Assembly: GCA_049275655.1 (NCBI GenBank)
Contig: JBASUY010000030.1
Location: 62,001 to 126,000 of the forward strand
Source of the DNA: Sherwoodlollariibacterium sp049275655
GTDB lineage: Bacteria; Omnitrophota; Gorgyraeia; Gygaellales; Profunditerraquicolaceae
Length of the DNA: 64,000 nt
Reading direction: 5' to 3'
The notes beneath the pieces are model-generated. The model made no database searches, was not told the origin of the DNA, and saw only the letters and a list, made by a program, of their open reading frames with translations. The translations under genes were made by a program, and so were the position numbers. Positions 43,333-50,605 of the stretch are shown here, piece by piece (position 1 is the stretch's first letter; every line of letters starts with the position of its first letter).

Positions 43333-43361
43333 TTGATTTTTATAGATAAATATGGCATACT
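43333..43361 (+). promoter_or_regulatory. plus-strand promoter of the 43.4-kb small RNA
   Basis: TTGATT (43333-43338), exactly 17-nt spacer, CATACT (43356-43361) preceded by TGG, i.e. an extended -10. Predicted start about 43368. It faces the only plus-strand transcript predicted in this window. Confidence 0.6.
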
Positions 43362-43367
43362 TCATCT

Positions 43368-43470
43368 GCAGGTGAAAAGCAAACCTATAGCAAGGAGGCT
43401 CAAGAGTAGATAGCGAAAGCCAAAAGGCCTATCACCTACAAAAAACCCCGAAAAAATTCGGGGTTTTTTG
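43368..43470 (+). ncRNA. candidate small RNA, about 100 nt, unknown family
   Basis: A promoter with good spacing (43333-43361) and a strong intrinsic terminator (stem 43440-43452 / 43457-43469, then Ts) bracket about 100 nt with no ORF. The RNA can fold: AGGTGA (43370-43375) with TCACCT (43432-43437) closes it; inside, GATAG with CTATC and GCC-AAAA-GGC. Two unpaired-looking tracts remain, GCAAACCTATAGCAAGGAGG and TCAAGAGTA. It resembles none of SRP RNA (no GGAAGCAGCC), tmRNA, RNase P or 6S. Fragments (GCAAACC, GCGAAAGCC, GGCCTA) recall c-di-GMP-I riboswitches, but the order and spacing do not fit and no plus-strand gene follows. Existence inferred, function unknown. Confidence 0.55.
43440..43469. 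terminator. bidirectional Rho-independent terminator (small RNA / dus)
   Basis: Perfect 13-bp inverted repeat AAAAAACCCCGAA (43440-43452) / TTCGGGGTTTTTT (43457-43469), 4-nt A loop. The flanking A and T runs make it work on both strands: it ends the plus-strand small RNA and the minus-strand dus message, whose stop codon is 8 nt away. The rest of the 43227-43477 gap (43264-43332) shows no ORF or clear element. Confidence 0.9.
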
Positions 43471-43477
43471 TTTATAA

Positions 43478-44452
43478 CTAACATCTTACCTCTGATTGAG
43501 CGGATTTCTTAAAAATTTGAAGCAATTCCTGCTTTGATTTTGCCCTTGAGGAGGCCTCTCTTAAAGGCCTGACCTTCCGAAAACCCTTTGTATACCAACT
43601 AAAAAACTTACGAAAAAGGATAACTCCGTTTTTTTCACCGTAAAAATCTACCGAGGCATCTAAATGCTCAGTCATAACTTTTATCACTGACTCTATATTA
43701 GGTTTAGGCAAAACTTTACCTGATTTTATATATTCTTTTATCTCCTTGAATATCCAAGGATTCCCTAAAGAGCCACGCGCTACTGCCAAACCATCACAGC
43801 CTGTCTCTTGAAACATCTTACTGGCAAACTCTGCGGATAAAACATCCCCACTGGCAATAACCGGAATAGACAAAACCCTCTTTACTTTTTTTATTATTTT
43901 ATAATCAACGCTACCGCTATACCCTTGGACCTTGGTCCTTCCGTGAATAAAGACTGCGCTTGCCCCGGCATCTTCTGCAGCTAAAGCTACCTCTTTAGCA
44001 TTAATTGTATCCTTATCCCAACCCGAACGGATCTTAAGCGTAACAGGCCAAGGTGAACTTTTTACTACCACCTTCAATAGCTTAATAAGTTTTTTAGGCT
44101 CCCTCATAAGCGCTACGCCTTCTCCTCTGCGTACTACCTTCTTTGCCGGGCAAGCAGAATTAAAATCAAGAATATCAAATTTGTAACCTTTTAATACATC
44201 GATGGCTTTTAGGATAAACTTCTCTTCGCACCCTAATATCTGTACGCCTAAAGGAGTATCTTCTTTTATAGAAGTAAGCATAAAAGCAGTCCTTTTGCTT
44301 TTATAGGAGATAGAACGGCAGTTAATCATCTCTACAAAACCTAATTCTACCCCAAACCTACGGTTAAGCATCCTAAAAGGAAGATCGCTAATCCCCGCCA
44401 TAGGAGCTAATATAAGGTTGGATTTTAAATTAAAGGTGCCTATACTGAGCAT
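43478..44452 (-). CDS. dus: tRNA-dihydrouridine synthase (DusB-like)
   Basis: FMN enzyme reducing uridine in tRNA D-loops. 324 aa from ATG-44452. An earlier in-frame GTG (44473) lies inside the pgi terminator stem, so it is not a plausible start. LAPMAGISDLPFRMLNRRFG (about 15-34), LGVQILGCEE, catalytic Cys in FNSACPAKKVVRRGEGVALM (about 93-112), LKIRSGWD near 141-148, IHGRT (about 171-175), and the FMN-phosphate site IASGDVLSAEFA...CDGLAVARGSLGNPWIF. Subfamily (A/B/C) is a guess. Confidence 0.93.
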   Translation of the reverse strand: MLSIGTFNLKSNLILAPMAGISDLPFRMLNRRFGVELGFVEMINCRSISYKSKRTAFMLTSIKEDTPLGVQILGCEEKFILKAIDVLKGYKFDILDFNSACPAKKVVRRGEGVALMREPKKLIKLLKVVVKSSPWPVTLKIRSGWDKDTINAKEVALAAEDAGASAVFIHGRTKVQGYSGSVDYKIIKKVKRVLSIPVIASGDVLSAEFASKMFQETGCDGLAVARGSLGNPWIFKEIKEYIKSGKVLPKPNIESVIKVMTEHLDASVDFYGEKNGVILFRKFFSWYTKGFRKVRPLREASSRAKSKQELLQIFKKSAQSEVRC

Positions 44453-44466
44453 ATTCAAAAAAAGTA

Positions 44467-44493
44467 GGGGCACACTAACTTCTAAGGTGCCCC
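44467..44493 (-). terminator. Rho-independent terminator of pgi
   Basis: Stem GGGGCAC (44467-44473) / GTGCCCC (44487-44493), loop of 13 nt that can form a further CTT/AAG pair; minus strand continues TACTTTTTTT. It lies between the pgi stop (44514) and the dus start (44452). The GTGCCCC arm is similar in style to the GGGACAG repeats, but only one copy of this version was found. Confidence 0.8.
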
Positions 44494-44513
44494 CATAAAA
44501 ATAAAATTATCCT

Positions 44514-45983
44514 CTATAGTATATATTTTTTTTCTTTCTTAAGCGGGCTATTCTTTATATCCTCTGATATCTCTTTAGAAATTCCCTGCCTACCTAATTT
44601 ATAATACATATAATTCTTATACCCCTCAACCCCAGGCTGGTCAAAGGCATTTACATTCAGCAATTCGCCTTCAAAGGCAGTAGCCATCTGAAAAAAGAAT
44701 AAAAGAGCACCCCAATAATACGCAGTTACCTTAGGCAAGATTATTGTGCAATTAGGGCGGTTCTCTCTTGTAAGCGCCCACTCAGTAGCCTCTTGGGCTA
44801 AATTTATCAATTCAGTGTATCCTTTGCCTGACAAAAGCACATCAGATGCAGGAACTTTCAACTCATTCTTGAAACGCTTTACTTTTATAAAAGTTACTAC
44901 CTTATCATGCTTGCCTTCTACGTTATTCTGCTGTACTGAATGTAGGTCTCCTGTGCCGCGGCAAGGTATGGGGGTCCTACCTATGTTAACTATCTTCTTT
45001 TTATCCCTTACCCACTCTTCAATGTCGCCATTTAACTTTACTCTCCTAAGGTACTTTTTGCCTAAACTCTCTGCTAAAAGTTGGACATACCATTCAGCCG
45101 TAGATTTTAAAGTTTCAGAAAAAGGCATGATAACAGCTAAGGATTTATTCTTCTTTTGATAGAGCAAATGATGCAGCAATGCATACATGTATGCAGGGTT
45201 ATTAAAAAAATTGCGCTCCTTGCATCTGGCCAACATATCCTTAGCGCCATTTAAAACTTCAGCAATACGTACTCCTATAAGCGCAAGATGCAAAAGCCCC
45301 ATATTAAACTCAGAGTATCTACCGCCTACCCCTTTAAGCAAGGGGAGGCTACGAAAACTTAATTTATCTTTTTGATTCTCTTGGTTAACCCTTTTACGCA
45401 AAGATCCGGAATCCGGGTCAGTAATCGCAAATATCTGCCGGCCATAATTCTTGCCAACCCCTCTTCTTAACCAATTCTCTGCACAAAGAAAAGCTGCCTT
45501 AGTCTCGGTAGTCTCCCCTGACTTAGAAATAACCACTATAAAGGTCTTTCGGGGATTTAAGTTTTTAAGCAAGGCCATTATGGTATCCGGGTCTAAATTA
45601 TTACCTTCAAAATAAATACGCGGATTTTTTCCCCTTAGTAAAGGAAACTCATTGTAATACGCAGGCGCTAAGGCATCCTGCGCTGCCTTAAGCCCAAGGT
45701 AAGAACCTCCTATCCCCAAAAAAATGACATTATCATATTTAGCAGCGATATCATTTGCTATCCTTTGTATTTCTTTTATCCCCTTATCTTCCTGAAAAGG
45801 CAAATTCGCCCACTCTAAGCCAAGTTTAACCCTGCTAGATTTATTCCCTATTAAATCCCATAAATGTTCATGGCTATGCTCAATCCTCTTAGACAATCTT
45901 AAGATATCCGAAGCCTTTATCCCATGAGAATCGCCAATATTAAAGTTAAACATATTATTAAAATCAAACCTTATGCTTTCCAT
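44514..45983 (-). CDS. pgi: glucose-6-phosphate isomerase
   Basis: Interconverts glucose-6-P and fructose-6-P in glycolysis/gluconeogenesis. 489 aa, within the 440-550 range. FLGIGGSYLGLKAAQDAL (about 93-110), VISKSGETTETKAAF near 152-166, SIS loop GVGGRYSEFNMGLLHLALIG near 218-237 (the usual GGRxSVxxxVG is changed), and the signature FDQPGVEGYKNYMYY (about 454-468). A strong terminator follows. It lies next to genes without link to sugar metabolism apart from glgA 13 kb away. Confidence 0.95.
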   Translation of the reverse strand: MESIRFDFNNMFNFNIGDSHGIKASDILRLSKRIEHSHEHLWDLIGNKSSRVKLGLEWANLPFQEDKGIKEIQRIANDIAAKYDNVIFLGIGGSYLGLKAAQDALAPAYYNEFPLLRGKNPRIYFEGNNLDPDTIMALLKNLNPRKTFIVVISKSGETTETKAAFLCAENWLRRGVGKNYGRQIFAITDPDSGSLRKRVNQENQKDKLSFRSLPLLKGVGGRYSEFNMGLLHLALIGVRIAEVLNGAKDMLARCKERNFFNNPAYMYALLHHLLYQKKNKSLAVIMPFSETLKSTAEWYVQLLAESLGKKYLRRVKLNGDIEEWVRDKKKIVNIGRTPIPCRGTGDLHSVQQNNVEGKHDKVVTFIKVKRFKNELKVPASDVLLSGKGYTELINLAQEATEWALTRENRPNCTIILPKVTAYYWGALLFFFQMATAFEGELLNVNAFDQPGVEGYKNYMYYKLGRQGISKEISEDIKNSPLKKEKKYIL

Positions 45984-45991
45984 AAAAACCC

Positions 45992-46315
45992 CTATCTTTG
46001 GATTATCTTAACTGTGGTGCGCAAGCCATCCTTCCAAGGCCAGAGCATGGCAAATAAAGCGCTACTTCCTTCTCTTTTAAAATAAAGGGTTTGCCCGGGC
46101 ATAATACCGCCAAAACTACTTATCGCTTCTTGGGCGTGGTAGGCCAACCTATTTTTTGAGGGCCAGGCAGGATCTCCAAAAAAGCTTTTCAATCTTTCAT
46201 TTAGCTTAAGGATTTCTTCTTTAAGCAACACCCCTTCAAAGTAGTTGTCGCAATCAGTACGCAAAGACTCAAAGGGTATCTTCTTTACCTCTTCTTTTAG
46301 GCTATTAAACTCCAT
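45992..46315 (-). CDS. hypothetical protein, 107 aa
   Basis: No family recognised. N-terminal half looks alpha-helical and charged (LKEEVKKIPFESLRTD, then LLKEEILKLNERLKSFFG), followed by GDPAWPSKNRLAYHAQEAIS and a likely beta hairpin (GQTLYFKREGSSALFAMLWP, then KDGLRTTVKIIQR). No signal peptide, membrane segment or Cys. It is 8 nt upstream of pgi and 16 nt downstream of the Cys-cluster gene, so it is in the same transcript. The tidy spacing and lack of any stop in-frame favour a real gene. Confidence 0.72.
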   Translation of the reverse strand: MEFNSLKEEVKKIPFESLRTDCDNYFEGVLLKEEILKLNERLKSFFGDPAWPSKNRLAYHAQEAISSFGGIMPGQTLYFKREGSSALFAMLWPWKDGLRTTVKIIQR

Positions 46316-46331
46316 ATTAGTTCTTTTTACG

Positions 46332-46745
46332 CTACAAATTTTTTACTTTTTTCAAGACACTTCTTTTTTTATTTCTATTTCTTCTTCTAATCCTATTTCT
46401 ATGAAGAGTGCATAAAACACTAGCAAAAGAAGAGAGCCTCCCATTTTCATAAGGAAACTCTTTACAGGTTACAGGCTTTAAGGAATAATCGCGCTTATGT
46501 ATACGGCAAAGCCCATCTTTATCCAAAAAAACACAAGGGTTATCCTCTATGCTAGTGCCTATTCTAAACCCTGAAGGAAAACCCTTATCTTTCTCTAAAT
46601 GAAAAAAGTCACCCTTAATACCGGCGGATATTATCTTTTTTGCCTCTTCTAAGTCAATCCAGGCCCCAAACCTACAACAATCAGACTGAGTCTTACACTC
46701 ATTACAGTTAATTTTACGCCCTGTCTTTCTTTTCTCTTTTTTCAT
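46332..46745 (-). CDS. YkgJ-type cysteine-cluster protein
   Basis: 137 aa. Cysteines of the zinc/iron-sulfur-binding YkgJ family: INCNECKTQSDCCRFG (13-28, CxxCx5CC), CVFLDKDGLCRIHKRDYS (about 74-91) with a final Cys in PVTCKEFPYENG (about 95-106). The R-x-x-x-C...P pattern is typical. Substrate is unknown for the family. The C-terminal tail (RRRNRNKKRSVLKKVKNL) is strongly basic. The promoter at 46756-46785 lies 10 nt from the ATG and there is no ribosome site, so the transcript is predicted leaderless. Confidence 0.85.
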   Translation of the reverse strand: MKKEKRKTGRKINCNECKTQSDCCRFGAWIDLEEAKKIISAGIKGDFFHLEKDKGFPSGFRIGTSIEDNPCVFLDKDGLCRIHKRDYSLKPVTCKEFPYENGRLSSFASVLCTLHRNRIRRRNRNKKRSVLKKVKNL

Positions 46746-46755
46746 CTTTTTTTAT

Positions 46756-46785
46756 ATTATACTACAATTTCAATTAAAAAGGCAA
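46756..46785 (-). promoter_or_regulatory. promoter of the YkgJ-type gene, predicted leaderless
   Basis: Minus strand: perfect TATAAT (46756-46761), 18-nt spacer, TTGCCT (46780-46785). 10 nt separate the -10 from ATG-46745, giving a leader of about 2-4 nt. The -35 lies just inside the 3' end of nnrE. Confidence 0.6.
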
Positions 46786-47424
46786 CCCTAAATCTTGAAC
46801 TATAATTTTCCCGGAAAACTTTTTTCCTTGCCCTTTAAGCATCCCTATCTTAGGGGCTATAAAAGTAACGGTGGTATCGGCTTTTACAGCAGTACCTAGG
46901 ACTTTTCCTGTATCTGCGCCTATTCCCGAAGGCAAATCAACAGAAATGACACGCGCATTAGATTGATTAATTATATTAATAACCTCTGCGATTATGCCTT
47001 TAACTACCCCTTTTAAACCTACCCCAAAAATAGAATCTACTATCAACCCGTAACTTGCCAACCTTTTTTTAAAGGCCATAAGGCTCTTGTCATTTATAAT
47101 AAAAATTTTTTTCTTTAGTTTCAATAAAATATTTAAATTTACTCTCGCTTCTCCTTTAACCTCAGAAAATCCAGCACACAGATAAAGGTCTGGATTTACC
47201 CCCTTAGCCATAAGGTGGCGCGCCGCAGAAAACCCGTCTCCGCCGTTATTTCCTTTGCCGCAGATTATAGCTACCTTAAGTTTCTTAGAACCGATAATTC
47301 TTAAGGCTTCCATACTAACTGCCCTGCCGGCATTCTCCATAAGTAAGGCCACAGGAACGCCAAACCTTTTGATTGCCCTTGAATCCAACCTCTTTGCCTC
47401 TAAGACAGTTAATACTTTAGCCAC
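46774..47424 (-). CDS. nnrE: NAD(P)H-hydrate epimerase, stand-alone
   Basis: Repairs damaged NAD(P)H by epimerising (R)-NADHX to the form used by the dehydratase. 216 aa, epimerase domain only; in many bacteria it is fused to the ADP-dependent dehydratase NnrD, which is not seen here. YjeF_N motifs: PVALLMENAGRAVSMEAL (about 24-41), CGKGNNGGDGFSAARHL (about 54-70), VDSIFGVGLKGVV near 128-140, VDLPSGIGADTGKVLG (about 160-175). GTG start with GGGGAGAGGG upstream. Confidence 0.93.
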   Translation of the reverse strand: MAKVLTVLEAKRLDSRAIKRFGVPVALLMENAGRAVSMEALRIIGSKKLKVAIICGKGNNGGDGFSAARHLMAKGVNPDLYLCAGFSEVKGEARVNLNILLKLKKKIFIINDKSLMAFKKRLASYGLIVDSIFGVGLKGVVKGIIAEVINIINQSNARVISVDLPSGIGADTGKVLGTAVKADTTVTFIAPKIGMLKGQGKKFSGKIIVQDLGLPF

Positions 47425-47525
47425 TTACCCTCTCCCCTTAATTGATACTACCGCCAACTAAAGAAGATACCACTAATCATAAGCTACTGCCTAAAAAATA
47501 ATTACGCATCCTTTTTAAATACCCC

Positions 47526-48530
47526 TCAATGTAAGCGCTGATTATCTTCTTCTATCTCGCCAACAATCTCTTCAATCAAGTCTTCTAAGGTTACAAGCCC
47601 GAGAGTTTTTTTGTTTTTATCAACCACTATTGCAAGTTGAACCTTATCTGCCTGAAACTTACGCAAGAGCTCATTAACGCGCATGCCTTCTAAAATATAA
47701 TAAGGGTTGTGAACAAGATCCCGTAATAAGAAAAGCCCCTTAGTCCTTAAGAGATATAAAAGGTCCCGGGCATAAATAATCCCTACGATATTTTCTATTG
47801 TGCCGCTATAAACAGGAAGCCTTGCATACCCTTCTTCTACAAACATATTCAAAAGCTCATCAGAGGTAGTATTTATATTAACCGCTACTATATTTTCTTT
47901 TGTAACCATGCAATCCTCAACCCGCGTATCCCCAAATTCAAATATACGATGCAGCATCTTCCTCTCTTCATCGCTTACAACCCCCTCGTCTTTACCAACC
48001 TCGATCATAAGCTTAATTTCTTCTTCCGTAATAAGGGGCGAGCGCTTAGGCGGCTCTACGCCAAAAATTTTAAGTAAGGTATTGCTAATCCAAATGAAAA
48101 ATCTGGTTATCGGGTCAAGAAATTTAACGAAAACTTCCATAATCGGGGCTATGAAGAGAGAGACTTTCTCCGCATGCTTAGTGGCTAATATCTTCGGGGT
48201 AATCTCGCAAAAAACAAGGACAAAAAAAACAGTAGCAAAAGTCGCTATAAAGGTCCCCAAATGAAAACCAAAGATGGGTATGCACAACCCGGTAACTAAA
48301 GCCGAAAGTGCGATATTAACAAAGCTACTGCCTATAAGCGTAGTGGCTATAAATTTATCCATCTTTCCTGAAAGCCTCTGGATACTCTGCGCTCTTTTAA
48401 CCCCCTTAGCTACCATATGGCGCAGCCTTATCCTGCTTAAGGCAATAATGGAAGATTCGGAGGCAGCAAAAATAAAGGCGGCTACGGATAGAATAATAAC
48501 AAATACAAAAATTAACACCGTATTAACCAT
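47526..48530 (-). CDS. CNNM/CorC-type membrane protein (DUF21 + CBS pair), no CorC C-domain
   Basis: 334 aa. DUF21 membrane region with helices near 3-24, 57-80, 88-110 and 135-152, including FAASESSIIALSRIRLRH (about 21-38), which holds the SESS/N-x-x-x-S segment associated with Mg2+/Na+ handling in CNNM/CorC proteins. A CBS pair follows (VEDCMVTKENIVAVNINTTS and a second repeat to LVTLEDLIEEIVGEI). It stops there: the C-terminal transporter-associated domain of most such proteins is missing. Probably an ion transporter or sensor. Ends 2 nt before the M16 stop... upstream gene; weak ribosome site. Confidence 0.88.
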   Translation of the reverse strand: MVNTVLIFVFVIILSVAAFIFAASESSIIALSRIRLRHMVAKGVKRAQSIQRLSGKMDKFIATTLIGSSFVNIALSALVTGLCIPIFGFHLGTFIATFATVFFVLVFCEITPKILATKHAEKVSLFIAPIMEVFVKFLDPITRFFIWISNTLLKIFGVEPPKRSPLITEEEIKLMIEVGKDEGVVSDEERKMLHRIFEFGDTRVEDCMVTKENIVAVNINTTSDELLNMFVEEGYARLPVYSGTIENIVGIIYARDLLYLLRTKGLFLLRDLVHNPYYILEGMRVNELLRKFQADKVQLAIVVDKNKKTLGLVTLEDLIEEIVGEIEEDNQRLH

Positions 48531-48531
48531 T

Positions 48532-49809
48532 TTATTTTAAACTTATCCTCTTACTAATAGCATCTTCTACACTCTTAAGCGGCCCGATTAAGGCTAAGTT
48601 AAGGTTGTCTTCCCTAAAGGCCTTTTGGGCTACAATAGAAATATCCTCCTGCCTTACCTTATTAACCTCTTCAATAATCTCCTCTAAGGAAGGGCTTTTG
48701 CCTAAAGTAGCGGCATTTTCCCCTACCCAAAGCATATGCTCCATTGTATCTTCAAGGCCTAATTTTAATTGCCCGATATAGAATTCTTTAGCCCGTTTAA
48801 ACTCAGCCCGGCCTACAGGATAATCTTTTACCTTCTTAAGCTCTTTTAGCGTCAAATTAACTGCTTCAGATACTTTACGATTGTCTATCCCGGCGTGAAT
48901 AATAAAAGCACCGGTATCATAAAAACGCTTTACCGCCGTGCTAATCCCATAGGCTAACCCGCGCTTCTCTCTTATCTCATTAAAGAGCCTACTGGACATA
49001 TTTGCCCCTAAAAGAATGTGAAGCAAGGTTAGAGCTTGCCTTAAGGGATGGCCGCGCTTTAGCGCCTTAAACCCTAATGCTATATGCGTCTGTTCAGTAT
49101 CTTTATAAAACGCCTTTATCTGAGCAGAAGATTGCCTTGTCTTAGCTTTAGTAAATACGCTATCCTTTCCTTTAGGCAGGAGCGCAAATTCCCTATCTAT
49201 CTCTTTGCTTAACTTATCTATATCAATATCCCCAGAAGCGCTTATGAGAATATTAGAAGGAGTATAATACCTACTCCAAAAAGATAAGAGGCTGTCCCGG
49301 GTAACTTGAGAAATAGAATTAACCGTGCCTATAATCGGAAGCCCCAAGGGTTGTTTCGGCCATAAAAGCCCATCCAAGAGCTCATATACATAACTCTGCG
49401 GCAGGTCCCGGTACATCTTAAGCTCCTCTAATATAACTCCTCTTTCTTTTTTTACCTCTACTTCGGGTAAAAGCGGCCTGATAACCATATCAGAAAGGAC
49501 CTTAAACGCCTTGCCGGAATAGCGGCTTGATACTTTTACTAGATAACAAGTTAACTCTTCGGAAGTAAAACCGTTCAGCATGCCTCCTACGCCTTCAATA
49601 GATTCTTTAATATTACGGCAAGAGTAATTTTTAGTGCCTTTAAAAAGAAGGTGCTCTAAAAAATGCGCCGAACCTTTATTCTCATTATCTTCATACCTGC
49701 CGCCCACCTTAATAAATATCCCTAAAGACAAGGAGTTTCTCCCGGGCATACGGCTTAAAAAAACCTTTAAGCCATTATTTAATACAATTTTATGATAACT
49801 TTTATTCAT
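48532..49809 (-). CDS. M16-family zinc peptidase
   Basis: 425 aa. Inverted zinc motif HFLEH (residues about 49-53, in AHFLEHLLFKGTKNYS) with the third ligand Glu about 75 residues later (ERGVILEELKMYRD). The second, inactive-type half (GHPLRQALTLLHILLGANMS...) is present, as in the PqqL/YmxG-like single-chain group. No signal peptide. Bacterial homologues process peptides, including signal-peptide debris; specificity here is unknown. It starts 1 nt after the trpA stop, so it is co-transcribed with trp. Confidence 0.92.
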   Translation of the reverse strand: MNKSYHKIVLNNGLKVFLSRMPGRNSLSLGIFIKVGGRYEDNENKGSAHFLEHLLFKGTKNYSCRNIKESIEGVGGMLNGFTSEELTCYLVKVSSRYSGKAFKVLSDMVIRPLLPEVEVKKERGVILEELKMYRDLPQSYVYELLDGLLWPKQPLGLPIIGTVNSISQVTRDSLLSFWSRYYTPSNILISASGDIDIDKLSKEIDREFALLPKGKDSVFTKAKTRQSSAQIKAFYKDTEQTHIALGFKALKRGHPLRQALTLLHILLGANMSSRLFNEIREKRGLAYGISTAVKRFYDTGAFIIHAGIDNRKVSEAVNLTLKELKKVKDYPVGRAEFKRAKEFYIGQLKLGLEDTMEHMLWVGENAATLGKSPSLEEIIEEVNKVRQEDISIVAQKAFREDNLNLALIGPLKSVEDAISKRISLK

Positions 49810-49810
49810 C

Positions 49811-50605
49811 CTACCTTAAAACCCTTACAAAACCTGCTACTTCTTTTACCAAATTATGCTTCCCTATATTTTCTCTTATCTTAGATACAACCGCGCTTCC
49901 CACAATAACTCCGTCCGCAAACTCCAATATCCTTGTTGCCTGCTTACGATTGGAAACCCCAAATCCTACACAAACAGGAACCTGCGTATGCCTCTTGAGT
50001 TTTCGGACATTTGCTTTTAACCTTAAAGGAAAAGATTTACGCGCGCCTGTAACCCCGGTCAAAGAGACATAATAAATAAACCCTTTAGCTAACCTTAAAA
50101 TCATCTTCATCCTTTTTAAAGTAGTAGTCGGGGCAATAAAGGATATATTATACAACCCGGCCTTTTCGGCCCTTAAGGTAAAATTCTTTCCTTCATCCGC
50201 AGGCAGATCAGGGATTATTACTCCATCTAAGCCCTTTCTTGCCGAAAAATCTATAAACTTATCCTCCCCCATTGCAAAGATAGGATTATAGTATGTCATA
50301 ATCAATATAGGAATGTGCACTCTCTTACGCAACCTGCCTACCAAATTAATAACGTCTACCAACCGTACATTATTCTTAAGCGCCTCAAAAGATGCCTCTT
50401 GTATTACTGCTCCGTCTGCTAAAGGGTCGGTAAAAGGAACCCCTAACTCTATCATATCAACTCCTGCCTTAGCAAACTCTACAACCAACTCTTCTGTTAT
50501 CTTAAGGTTAGGGTAGCCTGCAGTTATAAAAATTATCAAAGCCTTCTTCCTGCTTTTTCTTAATTTACTAAACTTTTCGTCTATTCGGTTTATATTTTTT
50601 TGCAT
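49811..50605 (-). CDS. trpA: tryptophan synthase alpha chain
   Basis: Cleaves indole-3-glycerol phosphate to indole and GAP. 264 aa TIM barrel. Catalytic Glu in DMIELGVPFTDPLADGAVIQ (about 50-69), LIMTYYNPIFAMG near 102-114, VSLTGVTGAR (about 175-184), VCVGFGVSNRKQA (about 206-218). The start lies within the last 38 nt of trpB, so translation is coupled. Confidence 0.97.
   Translation of the reverse strand: MQKNINRIDEKFSKLRKSRKKALIIFITAGYPNLKITEELVVEFAKAGVDMIELGVPFTDPLADGAVIQEASFEALKNNVRLVDVINLVGRLRKRVHIPILIMTYYNPIFAMGEDKFIDFSARKGLDGVIIPDLPADEGKNFTLRAEKAGLYNISFIAPTTTLKRMKMILRLAKGFIYYVSLTGVTGARKSFPLRLKANVRKLKRHTQVPVCVGFGVSNRKQATRILEFADGVIVGSAVVSKIRENIGKHNLVKEVAGFVRVLR

Noticed and set aside
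43368..43440. c-di-GMP-I (GEMM) riboswitch
   Set aside because: GCAAACC, GCGAAAGCC and GGCCTA fragments are present, but the required P1b/P2 hairpins and tetraloop-receptor layout are not, and no plus-strand gene follows the terminator.
43368..43470. Signal recognition particle or other standard structural RNA
   Set aside because: Lacks the conserved GGAAGCAGCC apical loop of SRP RNA and is too short for tmRNA, RNase P RNA or 6S RNA.
44453..44473. N-terminal extension of dus starting at GTG-44473
   Set aside because: The GTG lies in the right arm of the pgi terminator and the extra residues do not match the family start.
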